Assembly: GCF_013373795.3 (NCBI RefSeq)
Contig: NZ_CP088022.1
Span: 4,402,001 to 4,466,000 of the forward strand
Direction of reading: 5' to 3'
Length of the DNA: 64,000 bases
Origin: Bradyrhizobium quebecense
Lineage (GTDB): Bacteria; Pseudomonadota; Alphaproteobacteria; Rhizobiales; Xanthobacteraceae
A program made the translations under genes and the position numbers. A model generated the notes under the pieces. That model saw nothing but the letters and a program-made list of their open reading frames with translations. It made no database searches and was not told where the DNA came from. Position 1 is the stretch's first letter; every line of letters starts with the position of its first letter. Shown here piece by piece: positions 27,801 to 34,802 of this stretch.

Positions 27801-28251
27801 CGTGCGCATAGTCCTTGTGCCAGCCGCAGATCTCGACCGCGTAGATCAGGTTGGGACTGCCGAAGCCGCGGATGAAGCGCTCGACCCACTCAAAGCTGTC
27901 GACCATCGGCGTGCCGCTCGGCGTGGTGACGCCGAACGCCACCGCCTCGGCGCCGCTCTCGGCGCGGATCCGGCCGAGCCGGTCGGCGATCTCGGTCAAA
28001 GCCTCGTCCCACGACACCTCGATCCAGCCCGGATCGGCGGCATCGCGCGGTCGGGTTCGCTTCAAGGGCACGGTCAGACGGCGCGGGCTGGCGACGATTT
28101 CAGGGGCGGCCCGGCCCTTGGCGCAAAGCGCGCCGCCGGTCGGATGGTTATTCAGTACCTCTACGCCGACAACCCGCCCGTCCTCTACCACGGTGACAGA
28201 ACCGCAGCGCGAACGACAAAGCGTGCAATAGCCGGGTAGCCGCTGTTTCAC
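24850..28251 (-). CDS. Molybdopterin oxidoreductase fused to a flavin reductase and 2Fe-2S ferredoxin
   Basis: 1133-residue three-part protein. Residues 1-750 are a DMSO-reductase-family catalytic unit with an N-terminal 4Fe-4S site (Cys9, Cys12, Cys16, Cys43) and a likely metal-ligand Cys142 in EICGWHKDYAH. Residues from about 785 form a ferredoxin-reductase module with the flavin motif RAYSLTG and the nucleotide-binding AAGIGITPFISHLE. The last 90 residues are a plant-type 2Fe-2S ferredoxin (CRVGQCESC and CLAC). Electrons from NAD(P)H could thus reach the Mo site within one polypeptide. No twin-arginine signal is visible, so it is probably cytoplasmic. The substrate is unknown. It is divergent from a GntR regulator and followed by the AtoE-like transporter. 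Confidence 0.9.
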   Translation of the reverse strand: MKQRLPGYCTLCRSRCGSVTVVEDGRVVGVEVLNNHPTGGALCAKGRAAPEIVASPRRLTVPLKRTRPRDAADPGWIEVSWDEALTEIADRLGRIRAESGAEAVAFGVTTPSGTPMVDSFEWVERFIRGFGSPNLIYAVEICGWHKDYAHALTFGRGIGFPDYDNADAIILWGHNPARTWLAQATRIADARRRGAKVVVVDPKPNGSGQQADLWLRIRPGADGALAMGAIRHLIATDSFDADFVDQWTNGSLLVDRATGRFLRADALWPDGAPEAFVRLDALGSPVACDTRYAPERGGQLRGALSIRARDGRMISAATAFELLAERAAPYTPARVAELTWLRVEDIDAFNALLAARPRLAYHSWTGVGQHTNATAIERAIASLYALTGACDRPGGNRWPVPPPTRPLNDYNILSPEQQAKALGLAELPLGPPAKGWITARDFSRAVLEGEPYRVRALVAFGTNFVVSQGHTERNRAALKALEFQVHIDMFMNPTAESADFVLPASTPWERDALKIGFEITQQAVETVQFRPRMVEPIGEVKADYEIAAALALKLGMGSLFFGGDIKAGWNYQLAPLGIGVEDLREHPEGRRFPQVFRNEKYAVTREDGTAAGFATPTRRVEIYSELMLGHGHDPLPDHVEPVGSPLTTAADERFPLVLSTAKSGWFIHSSWRHVASLRRKSPDPAVEISPQLAERRGLVEGDWAMVETQGGAVRLKVRLNAALDARVVVAEFGWWEDCPPLGRDRSAAAGPLTRNINAVLHDDARDPVSGSVPLRAIVCDIRRDGVASRGVWSGQRRFVVGERRAEADNVITLSLQPLDGGPLPDFLPGQHVMTALPGATEARAYSLTGSGDLPDALSIAVKGRFFNEARSGDAPFFMPDRLHGLAVGDQVLLEPPGGIFTPPLKGPRPLVFLAAGIGITPFISHLETLQHTAPQDRVADVLLLHGCRSSREHPFAQRLVELEASTPGLMRVTFYSVPLAQDSVDARSLRKGRLDLEQVKPLLARRPLVYICGSPDFVAAQIEAAVALGIPRFDIFAESFVSPPSVPSDLAPRTIRLANSKQSFSWGPEQGTLLDAASAAGVALPSGCRVGQCESCAVEVVDGEFTHLGPVDGSEGQCLACQAVPLTDLTLAL

Positions 28252-28279
28252 CGCCGTCTCATGTTCAAGTCAGCCCTTG

Positions 28280-28304
28280 TGACGCATTCTTGTAATGCGT
28301 TACA
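28280..28304. promoter_or_regulatory. Inverted repeat in the divergent promoter, candidate GntR operator
   Basis: ACGCATT (28282-28288), five bases, then its exact complement AATGCGT (28294-28300). Overlapping it is TGTAA-TGCG-TTACA (28291-28304). It lies between the molybdoenzyme start and the GntR gene, about 30 bases from the former, a position suited to control of both. Confidence 0.6.
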
Positions 28305-28383
28305 CATTTACGTCATACGCTACCGGCCGCGTCAAGGCTAAGTAATAATCAGGACGAATCGGAGCTCCCGGCGAGAGGCACCC

Positions 28384-29061
28384 ATGGACCAGAATTTGCG
28401 CGAACAGGTGCTGCAGCGGGTGCGCGCCGAGATCATTTCCGGGCAGAGCCTTCCCGGAACGATGTATTCGGTGCCGTCACTCGCCGCGAGCCTCGGCGTC
28501 TCCTCGACACCGGTGCGCGAAGCGCTGCTCGAGCTCAGCCGCGGCGGCCTGGTCGAGCCGATGCGCAACCGCGGCTTCAAGGTCGTGGAGCCGTCGCTGA
28601 CCGAGCTGCGCAACTTGTTCGACATGCGCGAGGTGCTGGAGCTGCACGCCGCCGTGCTGGTCGCCGCCAATCCTCCAAAGGATCTACCAGTCGTGCGCGG
28701 CTGGGCCGATGAGATCGCCAAGGCCGTCGAGACCGACGACGTCCAGCTCTATCTGGAGGCCGATCGCAACTATCATCGCGAGTTCATCGCAGCCGCCGGC
28801 AACGAGCTCTTGACCGACATGGTGATGGGCCTGCGCGACAAGATGCGCCTCTATGGCATCAGCTCACGCGCCGGCCTCGAGCGGCAGCAGGCCTCGGTGC
28901 CCGAGCACTACCGGCTGATCGAGCTCGCGCTCGCCGGCGAGACCGAGGCATTGCCGACGCTGCTTCGCAGCCACATTCGCTCATGGGAGCCGATCTTCGT
29001 CGACGCATTGATGCGCTCGAAGGAATATGCGCGCGAGCCGCTGCGGCAGGCGCGCGGGTAA
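28384..29061 (+). CDS. GntR-family transcriptional regulator (FCD type)
   Basis: 225 residues. The N-terminal winged helix-turn-helix spans about 8-70 (REQVLQRVRAEIISGQSLPG, then SVPSLAASLGVSSTPVREAL and EPMRNRGFKVVEPS). The C-terminal all-helical FCD effector domain (about 80-215) includes LYLEADRNYHREFIAAAGN and a metal-site-like His in RSHIRSW. FCD regulators sense small acids and usually repress neighbouring catabolic genes. It is divergent from the fused molybdoenzyme, with a palindrome in the shared promoter, so regulation of the enzyme-transporter pair is likely. It converges with the acyl-CoA dehydrogenase gene. Confidence 0.9.
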   Translation: MDQNLREQVLQRVRAEIISGQSLPGTMYSVPSLAASLGVSSTPVREALLELSRGGLVEPMRNRGFKVVEPSLTELRNLFDMREVLELHAAVLVAANPPKDLPVVRGWADEIAKAVETDDVQLYLEADRNYHREFIAAAGNELLTDMVMGLRDKMRLYGISSRAGLERQQASVPEHYRLIELALAGETEALPTLLRSHIRSWEPIFVDALMRSKEYAREPLRQARG

Positions 29062-29099
29062 CGCGCGGAGCGAAGTAGACAGCCGGCCGCGGTGACCGG

Positions 29100-30191
29100 C
29101 TAGTCCAGAATGCTCTTGTAGTGCTTCGAAAAGACATCGCGGCCGATGATCAGCCGCATCACTTCGGAGCTTCCCGCCAGGATCCGATTGACGCGCGCGT
29201 CGGTGAACATGCGGCTGATCGGATACTCATCCATATAGCCTGCGCCGCCGTGCAGCTGTACGCCGAGGTCGAGCATCTTCCACTCGACTTCCGATGACAT
29301 CATCTTGGCCTTGGCGCCCATATTGCTGGTCAGGCGCCCCGCATTGTGTTCGGCCACGCAGTGATCGACATAGACCTGCACGAGATCGATCTCGGCATCC
29401 ATCTCCGCCATGCGGAACTGGGTGTTTTGCTGTTCGGCCAGCGGCCTGCCGAATAGCTTGCGATCCATCACGTATGCGCGTGTGATGTCGAACGCCTTGC
29501 GGCCATTGGCGATTGACCCGACCGCGGAGATCAGCCGCTCCTCGGCAAGGCCCTCCATCAGATAGTAGAAGCCCCTGCCCGGTTCTCCAAGCATGTTGGC
29601 TTTAGGCACCTTCACGTTCTGGAAGAACAGTTCGGCGGTGTCCTGCGCCGGCATGCCCATCTTCTTGAGATTGCGGCCGCGCTCGAAGCCTTCCATGCCG
29701 CGCTCGACGATCAGCAGCACCATCGCGTGCTTCTTCTCGGCACCTGCGAGCCTGGCGGCCACGATCACCACGTCGGAATTGATGCCGTTGGAAATATAGG
29801 TCTTCGAGCCGTTGAGCAGGAAATGATCGCCCTTGTCCTCCGCCGTCGTCCGCATGCCCGCGAGGTCCGAGCCCGCGCCGGGCTCGGTCATCGCGATGGC
29901 CAGGATCGTCTCGCCGCTGACGCATTTGGGCAGGAAGCGGTCGCGCTGTTCTTCGGTGCCGAAGCGCTTGAAATAGGAGCCGACCAGGCGGCTGTGCAGC
30001 GTGTTGAACCAGCCCTTGCAGCCCGAGCGCGCGGTCTCCTCGATGATGATCTGCTCATAGCGAAAGTCCTCGTCGCCCATCCCGCCATACTTTTCCTCGG
30101 GCCAGATCATCAGGAAGCCGAGATCGCCGGCCTTCTTGAACGCGCTGCGGTCGACGATGCCGGCCTCCCGCCACGCCTCCAGCGCTCTCAA
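29100..30191 (-). CDS. Acyl-CoA dehydrogenase, 5' end apparently truncated
   Basis: FAD enzyme introducing the alpha-beta double bond into acyl-CoA. The body is intact: AIAMTEPGAGSDLAGMRTTA, GKPL-like FGRPLAEQQNTQFRMAEMD, QLHGGAGYMDEYPISRMF and the C-terminal GSSEVM with the usual base position. The N-terminus is not: family members begin with about 30 residues resembling LFxEEHExFRxSxRRF before the W-EAG segment. Here the frame upstream of EAWREAGIVDRSAF has no ATG and runs into the terminator of the preceding gene. I give the TTG at 30191; another TTG at 30266 lies inside the terminator loop and is implausible. It may be non-functional or poorly translated. Confidence 0.75.
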   Translation of the reverse strand: MRALEAWREAGIVDRSAFKKAGDLGFLMIWPEEKYGGMGDEDFRYEQIIIEETARSGCKGWFNTLHSRLVGSYFKRFGTEEQRDRFLPKCVSGETILAIAMTEPGAGSDLAGMRTTAEDKGDHFLLNGSKTYISNGINSDVVIVAARLAGAEKKHAMVLLIVERGMEGFERGRNLKKMGMPAQDTAELFFQNVKVPKANMLGEPGRGFYYLMEGLAEERLISAVGSIANGRKAFDITRAYVMDRKLFGRPLAEQQNTQFRMAEMDAEIDLVQVYVDHCVAEHNAGRLTSNMGAKAKMMSSEVEWKMLDLGVQLHGGAGYMDEYPISRMFTDARVNRILAGSSEVMRLIIGRDVFSKHYKSILD

Positions 30192-30230
30192 GCGGCGCGG
30201 AAACCGGCCGGCGTGCGGCGAAGCACTGAC

Positions 30231-30279
30231 AAAAAAAATTCGGAGCGCCGGTTCTGCTTCAATCAAAACCGGCGCTCCG
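30231..30279 (-). terminator. Strong rho-independent terminator after the enoyl-CoA hydratase gene
   Basis: Perfect 13-bp stem CGGAGCGCCGGTT/AACCGGCGCTCCG with a 13-base loop, followed on the minus strand by AA then eight T residues. It begins 20 bases after the hydratase stop and lies immediately before the acyl-CoA dehydrogenase coding frame. Confidence 0.93.
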
Positions 30280-30299
30280 TCATTGAAACAAGCGACGCC

Positions 30300-31115
30300 T
30301 TACTTGCCCTTCCAGTTCGGCGCGCGTTTTTCTGCGAAGGCAGCCGCGCCCTCGCGGGCATCCTCGGACACGAAGACAGAAGCGACGATCTCCTGCTGCT
30401 TCTTCCACATCTGGTCTTCCGGCCAGAGCCGGGATTCGACGATCACCTGCTTGGATGCCTTGACGGCGAGCGGGCCATTGGCGCCGATCGCGGCTGCAAG
30501 CTCGAGTGCGGCGTCGAGGGCCGGGCCGTCGGTCACGCGGTTGATGATGCCGAGTTGGTAGGCGCGCTCGGCGCCGAAGAACTCGCCCGTCAATGCGAAC
30601 TCCATCGCCACGCGGAACGGCATCTGGCGCGGCATGCGGATCAGCCCGCCGGCCGCAGCAGCCAGCCCGCGCTTCACCTCGGGGATCCCGAACTTGGCGT
30701 TGCGGTTGGCGACGATCATGTCGCACGACAGCGCGATCTCCATCCCGCCGGCGAGCGCGTAGCCGTCCACGGCCGCGATCAGCGGCTTCTTCGGGGGCGC
30801 CTCGGTGAGGCCGGCGAAGCCACGGCCCGGGATCGACGGCCGCTCGCCCTTCAGGAACCCCTTGAGGTCCATGCCCGAACAGAATGTGCCGCCGGCGCCG
30901 GTGATGATGCCGACGCTGAGGGCATCGTCGACGTCCAGCCGGTCGATCGCCGCGGCCACGCCCTTGGAGAGGGCGAGGTTGGCCGCGTTCTTGGCTTCGG
31001 GCCGGTTCAACGTGATGATCAGTATAGGTCCGCGGACTTCAGTGAGGACCGGAGTTTCTTCGCTTTGGTCTCCTGTTGCCGTGCGCTTAGCGCGGGGCCA
31101 TGCGGATGGCGCCAT
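30300..31115 (-). CDS. Enoyl-CoA hydratase/isomerase (crotonase family), start uncertain
   Basis: Crotonase-fold enzyme hydrating enoyl-CoA. Family motifs: LNRPEAKNAANLALSKGVAA, TGAGGTFCSGMDLKGF (oxyanion loop), AAVDGYALAGGMEIALSCD, and NRNAKFGIPEVKRGLAAAAG. The coding body begins TPVLTEVRGPILIITLNRP, where relatives usually start only a few residues earlier. AGGAG stands at the expected place, but the ATG that should follow is absent: the sequence reads CCAAAGCGAAGAA. The frame stays open upstream, so I use the ATG at 31115, inside the end of the SDR gene. Second from last in the minus-strand beta-oxidation operon, followed by a terminator. Confidence 0.85.
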   Translation of the reverse strand: MAPSAWPRAKRTATGDQSEETPVLTEVRGPILIITLNRPEAKNAANLALSKGVAAAIDRLDVDDALSVGIITGAGGTFCSGMDLKGFLKGERPSIPGRGFAGLTEAPPKKPLIAAVDGYALAGGMEIALSCDMIVANRNAKFGIPEVKRGLAAAAGGLIRMPRQMPFRVAMEFALTGEFFGAERAYQLGIINRVTDGPALDAALELAAAIGANGPLAVKASKQVIVESRLWPEDQMWKKQQEIVASVFVSEDAREGAAAFAEKRAPNWKGK

Positions 31116-31869
31116 CGAGGCGGACATCTTCACCGTTGAAGTAGCCGTTGGTGATCATGGTCAGCGCCAGCTGCGCATATTCCTCCGGCATGCCAAGCCG
31201 CTTCGGGAATGGCACCGACGCGCTGAGCGCGGCCTTGACATTCTCCGGGGCGCCCTGCAGCAGCGGGGTGTTGAAGATACCCGGCAGGATGGTGTTGACG
31301 CGGATGCCCTCGGCCATCAGGTCGCGCGCGATCGGCAGGGTCATGCCGACGACGCCGGCCTTCGAGGCCGAATAGGCCGCCTGTCCCATCTGGCCGTCCT
31401 CGGCCGCGACCGACGCCGTGTTCACGACCGCGCCGCGCTCACCGTGCTCCAGCGGGGACAGCGACAGCATGCCCTGCGCCGACTTGGCGATGCAGCGGAA
31501 GGTGCCGACGAGGTTGATCTGGATGATGCGGTTGAAGGCGTCGATCGGGAAGTGGGTGGGTTCGCCGGTCTTCTTGTCCCGGCCTGCAGTCTTCACCGCG
31601 TTGCCGGTGCCGGCGCAGTTCACCAGGATGCGCTCCTGGCCGTGCGCCGCGCGCGCCTTGGCGAAGCCCGCATCGACCTGCTCGTCGGAGGTGACGTCGA
31701 CCTTGCAGAACACACCGCCGATTTCCTTGGCGATGGCTTCACCCTTCTCTTCGTTGAAGTCGAAGATCGCGACTTTGACGCCTTGTGCTGCGAGCGCCCG
31801 CGAGGTGGCCGCGCCGAGGCCGGAAGCGCCGCCGGTGACGACGGCGGCGACCGATGAATCGAGTTTCAT
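31087..31869 (-). CDS. SDR-family 3-hydroxyacyl-CoA dehydrogenase
   Basis: 260-residue NAD-dependent short-chain dehydrogenase. The nucleotide motif TGGASGLG is at 12-19, and the catalytic set is Ser153, Tyr166 and Lys170 (YSASK). The sequence resembles type 2 3-hydroxyacyl-CoA dehydrogenase (HSD17B10-like), with NCAGTGNAVKT and ILPGIFNTPLLQGAPENV. It would oxidise 3-hydroxyacyl-CoA to 3-ketoacyl-CoA for the thiolase encoded just upstream. It lies 18 bases after the thiolase and before the enoyl-CoA hydratase, so consecutive beta-oxidation steps are encoded together. Confidence 0.93.
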   Translation of the reverse strand: MKLDSSVAAVVTGGASGLGAATSRALAAQGVKVAIFDFNEEKGEAIAKEIGGVFCKVDVTSDEQVDAGFAKARAAHGQERILVNCAGTGNAVKTAGRDKKTGEPTHFPIDAFNRIIQINLVGTFRCIAKSAQGMLSLSPLEHGERGAVVNTASVAAEDGQMGQAAYSASKAGVVGMTLPIARDLMAEGIRVNTILPGIFNTPLLQGAPENVKAALSASVPFPKRLGMPEEYAQLALTMITNGYFNGEDVRLDGAIRMAPR

Positions 31870-31887
31870 GGCAATATCCTTTCGCGA

Positions 31888-33138
31888 TCAGATGCGTTCG
31901 ATGATGATGGCCGGCGCCATGCCGCCGGCGGCACACATGGTGACGAGACCATAACGTCCGCCGCTTCGCTCGAGCTCGTCGAGCGCCGTGCCGATCAGGA
32001 TCGATCCGGTGGCGCCGATCGGGTGGCCGAGCGCGATCGAGCCGCCATTGATGTTGACCTTCTCGCGATCCAGCTCGAGGTCGCGGATGAACTTCTCGGC
32101 GACGACCGCGAAGGCCTCGTTGATCTCCCAGACGTCAATGTCGTCCTTGGTCAGGCCGGCCTTGGCGAGAACCTTCTTGGCCGCCGGAACCGGCGCGTTG
32201 AGCATCAGCGTCGGATCGTCACCCTGATTGGCATAGGCCACGATCCGGCCGCGCGGCTTGAGGCCGTGCTTCTCGGCATATTCTTTGGAGGTGATGAGGA
32301 CCGCGGCGGCGCCGTCCACCACGCCCGAGCTGTTGCCGGCGTGATGCACGCCCTTCCACTCGAGGTCCGGATAACGGCGCTGGATCTGCTTCTTGAACGT
32401 CACACCGTTGCCGAGGTCGAAATCGGCAAGCTGCTCGAAGCTCGGCTTCAGCGAAGCAAGGCCTTCGGCCGTGGTCTCGGGGCGCGGGAATTCCTCACGA
32501 CCGAGGGCGACGCGGCCGTCGTCGTTGAGCACCGGGATCACCGACTTGGCGAAGCGGCCTTCATCGATCGCCCGCTTGGCACGCTGCTGGCTGACCAGCG
32601 CCAGCGCATCGCAGGCTTCGCGGCTGATCCCCTCGCGCGTGGCGATGGCGTCCCCGCACACGCCCTGGTGCGACTGCGGGTGAATCTCGTCAAGCGCCGG
32701 ATTGCCCGAACCCATCATCCGCGCCGGCTGTCCCGCCTTGGAGCGCTCGGCCGCGAGGGTCTGCTGATAGCTCATCATCTCGGTACCGCCGGCGATGACG
32801 CAATCCTCCATTCCCGACATCACCGAAGCTGCCGCGAGGTTCACCGACGTGATGCCGCCGCCGCAGAAGCGATCCAGCGTCGTGCCGCTGGCGTTGATGT
32901 CGTAGCCGGCGGCGAGCGCCGACATGCGTCCGAGATCGCCGCCCTGCTTGCCCTCCTGGGTCGAGGTCGACCAGATGATGTCATCGACGGTCGATGTATC
33001 GAGCTTGTTGCGCTCCTTGAGCGCGCCGAGCACCGTTGCCGCCAGTTGTTGCGGATGCAGGTGCGACAGCGCACCCTTGCCCGGCTTGCCGATGCCGCGC
33101 GGCGTGCGGACCGCGTCAATGATGTATGCTTCAGACAT
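31888..33138 (-). CDS. Acetyl-CoA acetyltransferase / 3-ketoacyl-CoA thiolase
   Basis: 416-residue thiolase from the ATG at 33138 (AGAGGGAAACGC precedes); a 28-codon upstream extension lacks family similarity. The acyl-accepting Cys92 is in LDRFCGGGITS. His372 (GHPIG) and Cys402 (MCAAGGMAPA) complete the active site. NEAFAVVAEKFIRDLELD and NSSGVVDGAAAVLI are typical. It cleaves or condenses acyl-CoA in fatty-acid degradation. It is the first intact gene of the operon and follows the truncated IclR gene by about 90 bases. Confidence 0.93.
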   Translation of the reverse strand: MSEAYIIDAVRTPRGIGKPGKGALSHLHPQQLAATVLGALKERNKLDTSTVDDIIWSTSTQEGKQGGDLGRMSALAAGYDINASGTTLDRFCGGGITSVNLAAASVMSGMEDCVIAGGTEMMSYQQTLAAERSKAGQPARMMGSGNPALDEIHPQSHQGVCGDAIATREGISREACDALALVSQQRAKRAIDEGRFAKSVIPVLNDDGRVALGREEFPRPETTAEGLASLKPSFEQLADFDLGNGVTFKKQIQRRYPDLEWKGVHHAGNSSGVVDGAAAVLITSKEYAEKHGLKPRGRIVAYANQGDDPTLMLNAPVPAAKKVLAKAGLTKDDIDVWEINEAFAVVAEKFIRDLELDREKVNINGGSIALGHPIGATGSILIGTALDELERSGGRYGLVTMCAAGGMAPAIIIERI

Positions 33139-33231
33139 GCGTTTCCCTCTACTTTGGATGTTTCTTGACTGTGGGCTCGTGCCGGGGGTCCCAACCGTTT
33201 CGGGTCTTCTGCCCCGGAACAAGCCGAGGCG

Positions 33232-33660
33232 TCAGCGGTGTGGCGTCACCGCAAGCGGCGCGGTAACCGGCTTGCGCTGATCTTCGAAGTACTCGAAGCG
33301 CGAGTTGATCAGCATCGACGGTTGCGCCGTTGCGCGCTCCCGATCGTCGGCACAGACGGGCTTGTCGCCCCCCTCCGCAAACAGCGGGACGCCGGGCGCG
33401 GCGGCGTGAGGACCGAGAGCATATTTCTGCTCTTGCGGCAGGTAGATCAATTGGCCGATCTGGGTGAGGGTCAAGGTGAGACGGGAGACCGTCGATCGGG
33501 GAAGACCGCAGCGATCGGCGATTTCGCGATTGCCCAGGCGTATGCTTCGACCTTCGAAGCAACGCACGATGTCGAATGCGCGCGATACCACCTGTATCAC
33601 GCGCCGGTTGTCCGTGCCGGCGCTGTCTTGCGCCATCAGTACCTCAGATCGACGTCCCAT
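33232..33660 (-). pseudogene. IclR-family regulator reduced to its DNA-binding domain
   Basis: 142 residues against about 250 usual for the family. Residues 19-85 are a clear IclR winged helix (RVIQVVSRAFDIVRCFEGRS, GNREIADRCGLPRSTVSRLT, then QEQKYALGP). The expected effector domain does not follow; the last 55 residues are unrelated and end in TAPLAVTPHR. GAGGAG lies near the ATG. It is probably the relic of the operon's former regulator. A stand-alone DNA-binding fragment could still occupy its operator, so loss of regulation is not certain. Confidence 0.7.
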
Positions 33661-33906
33661 CGTTTACGCCTCACTCCTCATTTTTCATACGGGTGAATGA
33701 AACCCACCCTGGTTCGGGCAGGACGCGCCGGTCCGCGACAGCGCGGGCGCGTGCGAACGTGGGTGCGGGATGTAAAGGCAGGGATTGGCGGCGAGCGCCG
33801 CGCCGGTGGACTAGCCGAGTGAAGCCGCGACCGCGCGGGGCAAGCAGCTTCGGATATCGGTCGCCGGCCAGCATCAGGCGGATTCTTTCCCTAGGGTTTC
33901 AGACCT

Positions 33907-33924
33907 TAATTAATTGATTAATTA
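33907..33924. promoter_or_regulatory. AT-rich inverted repeat upstream of the beta-oxidation operon
   Basis: TAATTAA, four bases, TTAATTA: a 7-bp perfect palindrome in GC-rich surroundings, about 250 bases upstream of the IclR relic. Such sites often bind TetR or IclR regulators of fatty-acid genes, but no binding protein can be assigned here. Confidence 0.4.
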
Positions 33925-34315
33925 GTCAGGTGCTTAAAGTGGGCGCTTCCCCCTGTCAACTGCCGTTGCCGCAGGGCGCCCCGCGTGCCGAAGGCACCTC
34001 GCGCATCGCTCAAGCCGCTCGGAGCCGTAGCAGCTGCCAATCTGTCGCGACGAACTTCAGCAGTGCTGGACCGTGGTCGAACGAAATGTCCGACATGAGG
34101 GCACGCAGGCTCCGACGCATGACGCAGAAGCGGACGCGGAATCACGCGCCGGTCGTCGCACCGCGCGGCCGGTCCGTCACTCGCAAGACGAACATAGGAA
34201 AGATGTGAGTGAATTCAGGAAAGGTAGCGCGGAGAGAGCAATGCGCTTGTCGAAACAGAACGCGACCGCTGGCCGGAGTGGCCGTTACGAGGGCTAAACC
34301 TAAGCTTTGAAAGCT
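33925..34315. other. Gene-free interval before the island
   Basis: About 390 bases with overlapping weak frames on both strands and no ribosome sites or recognisable protein. The island boundary repeat begins at 34316. Confidence 0.4.
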
Positions 34316-34366
34316 TGGTGGGCGCACCAGGGCTCGAACCTGGGACCCGCTGATTAAGAGGCAGCT
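34316..34366 (-). repeat. Partial tRNA-Lys copy, candidate left attachment site
   Basis: Positions 34316-34360 are identical to the 3' 45 bases of the tRNA-Lys at 46309-46384, including CCA, T arm and anticodon loop. One mismatch at 34361 is followed by five further matching bases. The D arm and 5' acceptor strand are missing, so it is not a functional tRNA. Confidence 0.88.
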
Positions 34367-34553
34367 CCTTTATGGGTTATTGCAGATACTTAGCTGTAAA
34401 AACCCATCTCAGCGCGGTCATATACATCAATAGGTTACGACCGAATTGTAAATCACAATCCGCTCATTGCTTGAAGCCGCAATGGCCTTTTTCCCTGTCC
34501 TTAGCGATGGAAGGAGAGCGGACGACGAAGCGTGGTGGTGACCGGATCGCCCC

Positions 34554-34605
34554 GGGCCCGCTCAAAACGGTCTGGTTGCGGGTTCGAGTCCTGCCGGGCC
34601 CACCA
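34554..34605 (+). other. tRNA-like remnant with acceptor stem and T arm only
   Basis: GGGCCCG (34554-34560) can pair with CGGGCCC (34595-34601), followed by A and an encoded CCA. Between them is a perfect T arm, GCGGG-TTCGAGT-CCTGC (34578-34594). Only 17 bases, including CTCAAAA, replace the D and anticodon arms. It may be an internally deleted tRNA or a second integration scar 190 bases from the tRNA-Lys fragment. Confidence 0.5.
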
Positions 34606-34802
34606 AGAAGATCAATATTACCTTATTGGATCCTGGTTGCCCCCAGCGCGACGACCGCATCAGAAACCGCACCACGAGATGCGCCGAGTGACGCACTGAA
34701 AGGCTTGCTGTGTTTCGGCGTGGAATAAGGACCCCGTATTCGGGGTGATCGGCATCCAATCGGGACCCCGGGGCAAGGGTCCACAGTGGCTTCCATTGAG
34801 TC

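Noticed and set aside
25393..28239. 948-codon plus-strand open frame
   Set aside because: Antisense of the fused molybdoenzyme; Arg/Ala-rich composition typical of GC-rich shadow frames and no domain features.
33918..34145. 75-codon minus-strand frame before the island
   Set aside because: No ribosome site, no family resemblance, atypical composition.
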